From Promethearchaeota archaeon (GTDB lineage Archaea; Asgardarchaeota; Lokiarchaeia; Sigyniarchaeales; SOKP01): 64,000 nt of DNA. The translations under genes were made by a program, and so were the position numbers. The notes beneath the pieces are model-generated. The model ran no database searches. It worked only from the letters and a program-made list of their open reading frames with translations, and was not told the DNA's origin. Positions within the stretch are counted from its first letter, which is position 1; each line of letters opens with the position of its first letter. The stretch lies in the NCBI GenBank assembly GCA_019058245.1, contig JAHPZJ010000028.1:124001-188000 (forward strand), read 5' to 3'. Positions 63,984-64,000 of this stretch are shown piece after piece.

Positions 63984-64000
63984 ATGCCAGATATTAATAA
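63984..64000 (+). CDS. Start of a further gene, cut by the window edge
   Basis: ATG at 63984 opens a frame MPDIN that runs off the right edge. A purine-rich GAGGAATTGAG precedes it and the MazG-like stop is 18 bases upstream. Too short to identify; could be chance. Confidence 0.35.

Overview
This window comes from a very AT-rich archaeal chromosome. Archaeal markers are a complete A-type ATP synthase operon, a TFB transcription factor, an archaeal tRNA-splicing endonuclease and a TFS-like zinc ribbon. A Rag/Gtr-like small GTPase (G4 motif HKYD), a MEMO-family protein, coiled-coil proteins and base composition suggest an Asgard (Lokiarchaeia-like) lineage; that placement is inference. Genes are closely packed on both strands. 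I found no rRNA, tRNA, CRISPR array, insertion sequence or integrase.

Layout. (1) 1-2.6 kb: a coiled-coil protein cut by the left edge, MEMO, and EndA. (2) 2.6-14 kb, minus strand: A-ATPase operon in transcription order K-C-H-F-E-A-B-D-I, then a two-helix zinc-ribbon protein and a second, diverged A subunit. (3) 14.7-25.6 kb: an unknown helical protein, a PhoU-like protein, two VIT1/CCC1-like membrane proteins, a 2-hydroxyacyl-CoA dehydratase set (activator plus two subunits), a GGCT-like protein, DUF2061, a coiled coil and an SPFH protein. (4) 25.8-32 kb: regulatory group (TFB, Lrp/AsnC, ArsR, Rag-like GTPase) beside a second PhoU-like protein and a membrane pyrophosphatase. (5) 32.3-42.9 kb: glucan phosphorylase, P3A-type ATPase, UspA, M28 peptidase, membrane-anchored hydrolase and site-2 protease. 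(6) 43-54.3 kb: TreT, a fused OtsA-OtsB, an orphan dehydratase subunit, a GH13 enzyme, GlmS and a phosphohexomutase. (7) 54.5-64 kb: an AGPS-like FAD oxidase, an Fe-S oxidoreductase and an FGGY kinase in a row, then a hydrolase, three ASCH-domain proteins (one fused to GNAT domains), a membrane protein and a MazG-like enzyme.

How they fit together. The cell appears to run several ion pumps on ATP and pyrophosphate, to make trehalose by two routes next to alpha-glucan breakdown, and to have an anaerobic Fe-S metabolism of hydroxyacyl-CoA compounds.

Main novelty. At least five well-supported reading frames (AtpE, AtpC, UspA, a two-helix membrane protein and a TFS-like zinc ribbon) have no in-frame ATG, GTG or TTG at the place where the protein must begin. 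In three of them a good Shine-Dalgarno match (GGTGA core) sits 5-6 bases before an ATC, ATA or ACG codon. AtpE has an in-frame ATG followed at once by TAG. Either non-AUG initiation is common here or the assembly has clustered errors. Other points are the second A subunit with CGER changed to CGEP, gene remnants (a UspA stub and a 41-codon copy of the start of the unknown 491-residue protein), the GNAT-GNAT-ASCH/ASCH cluster, and a 16-bp iteron array between two regulators.
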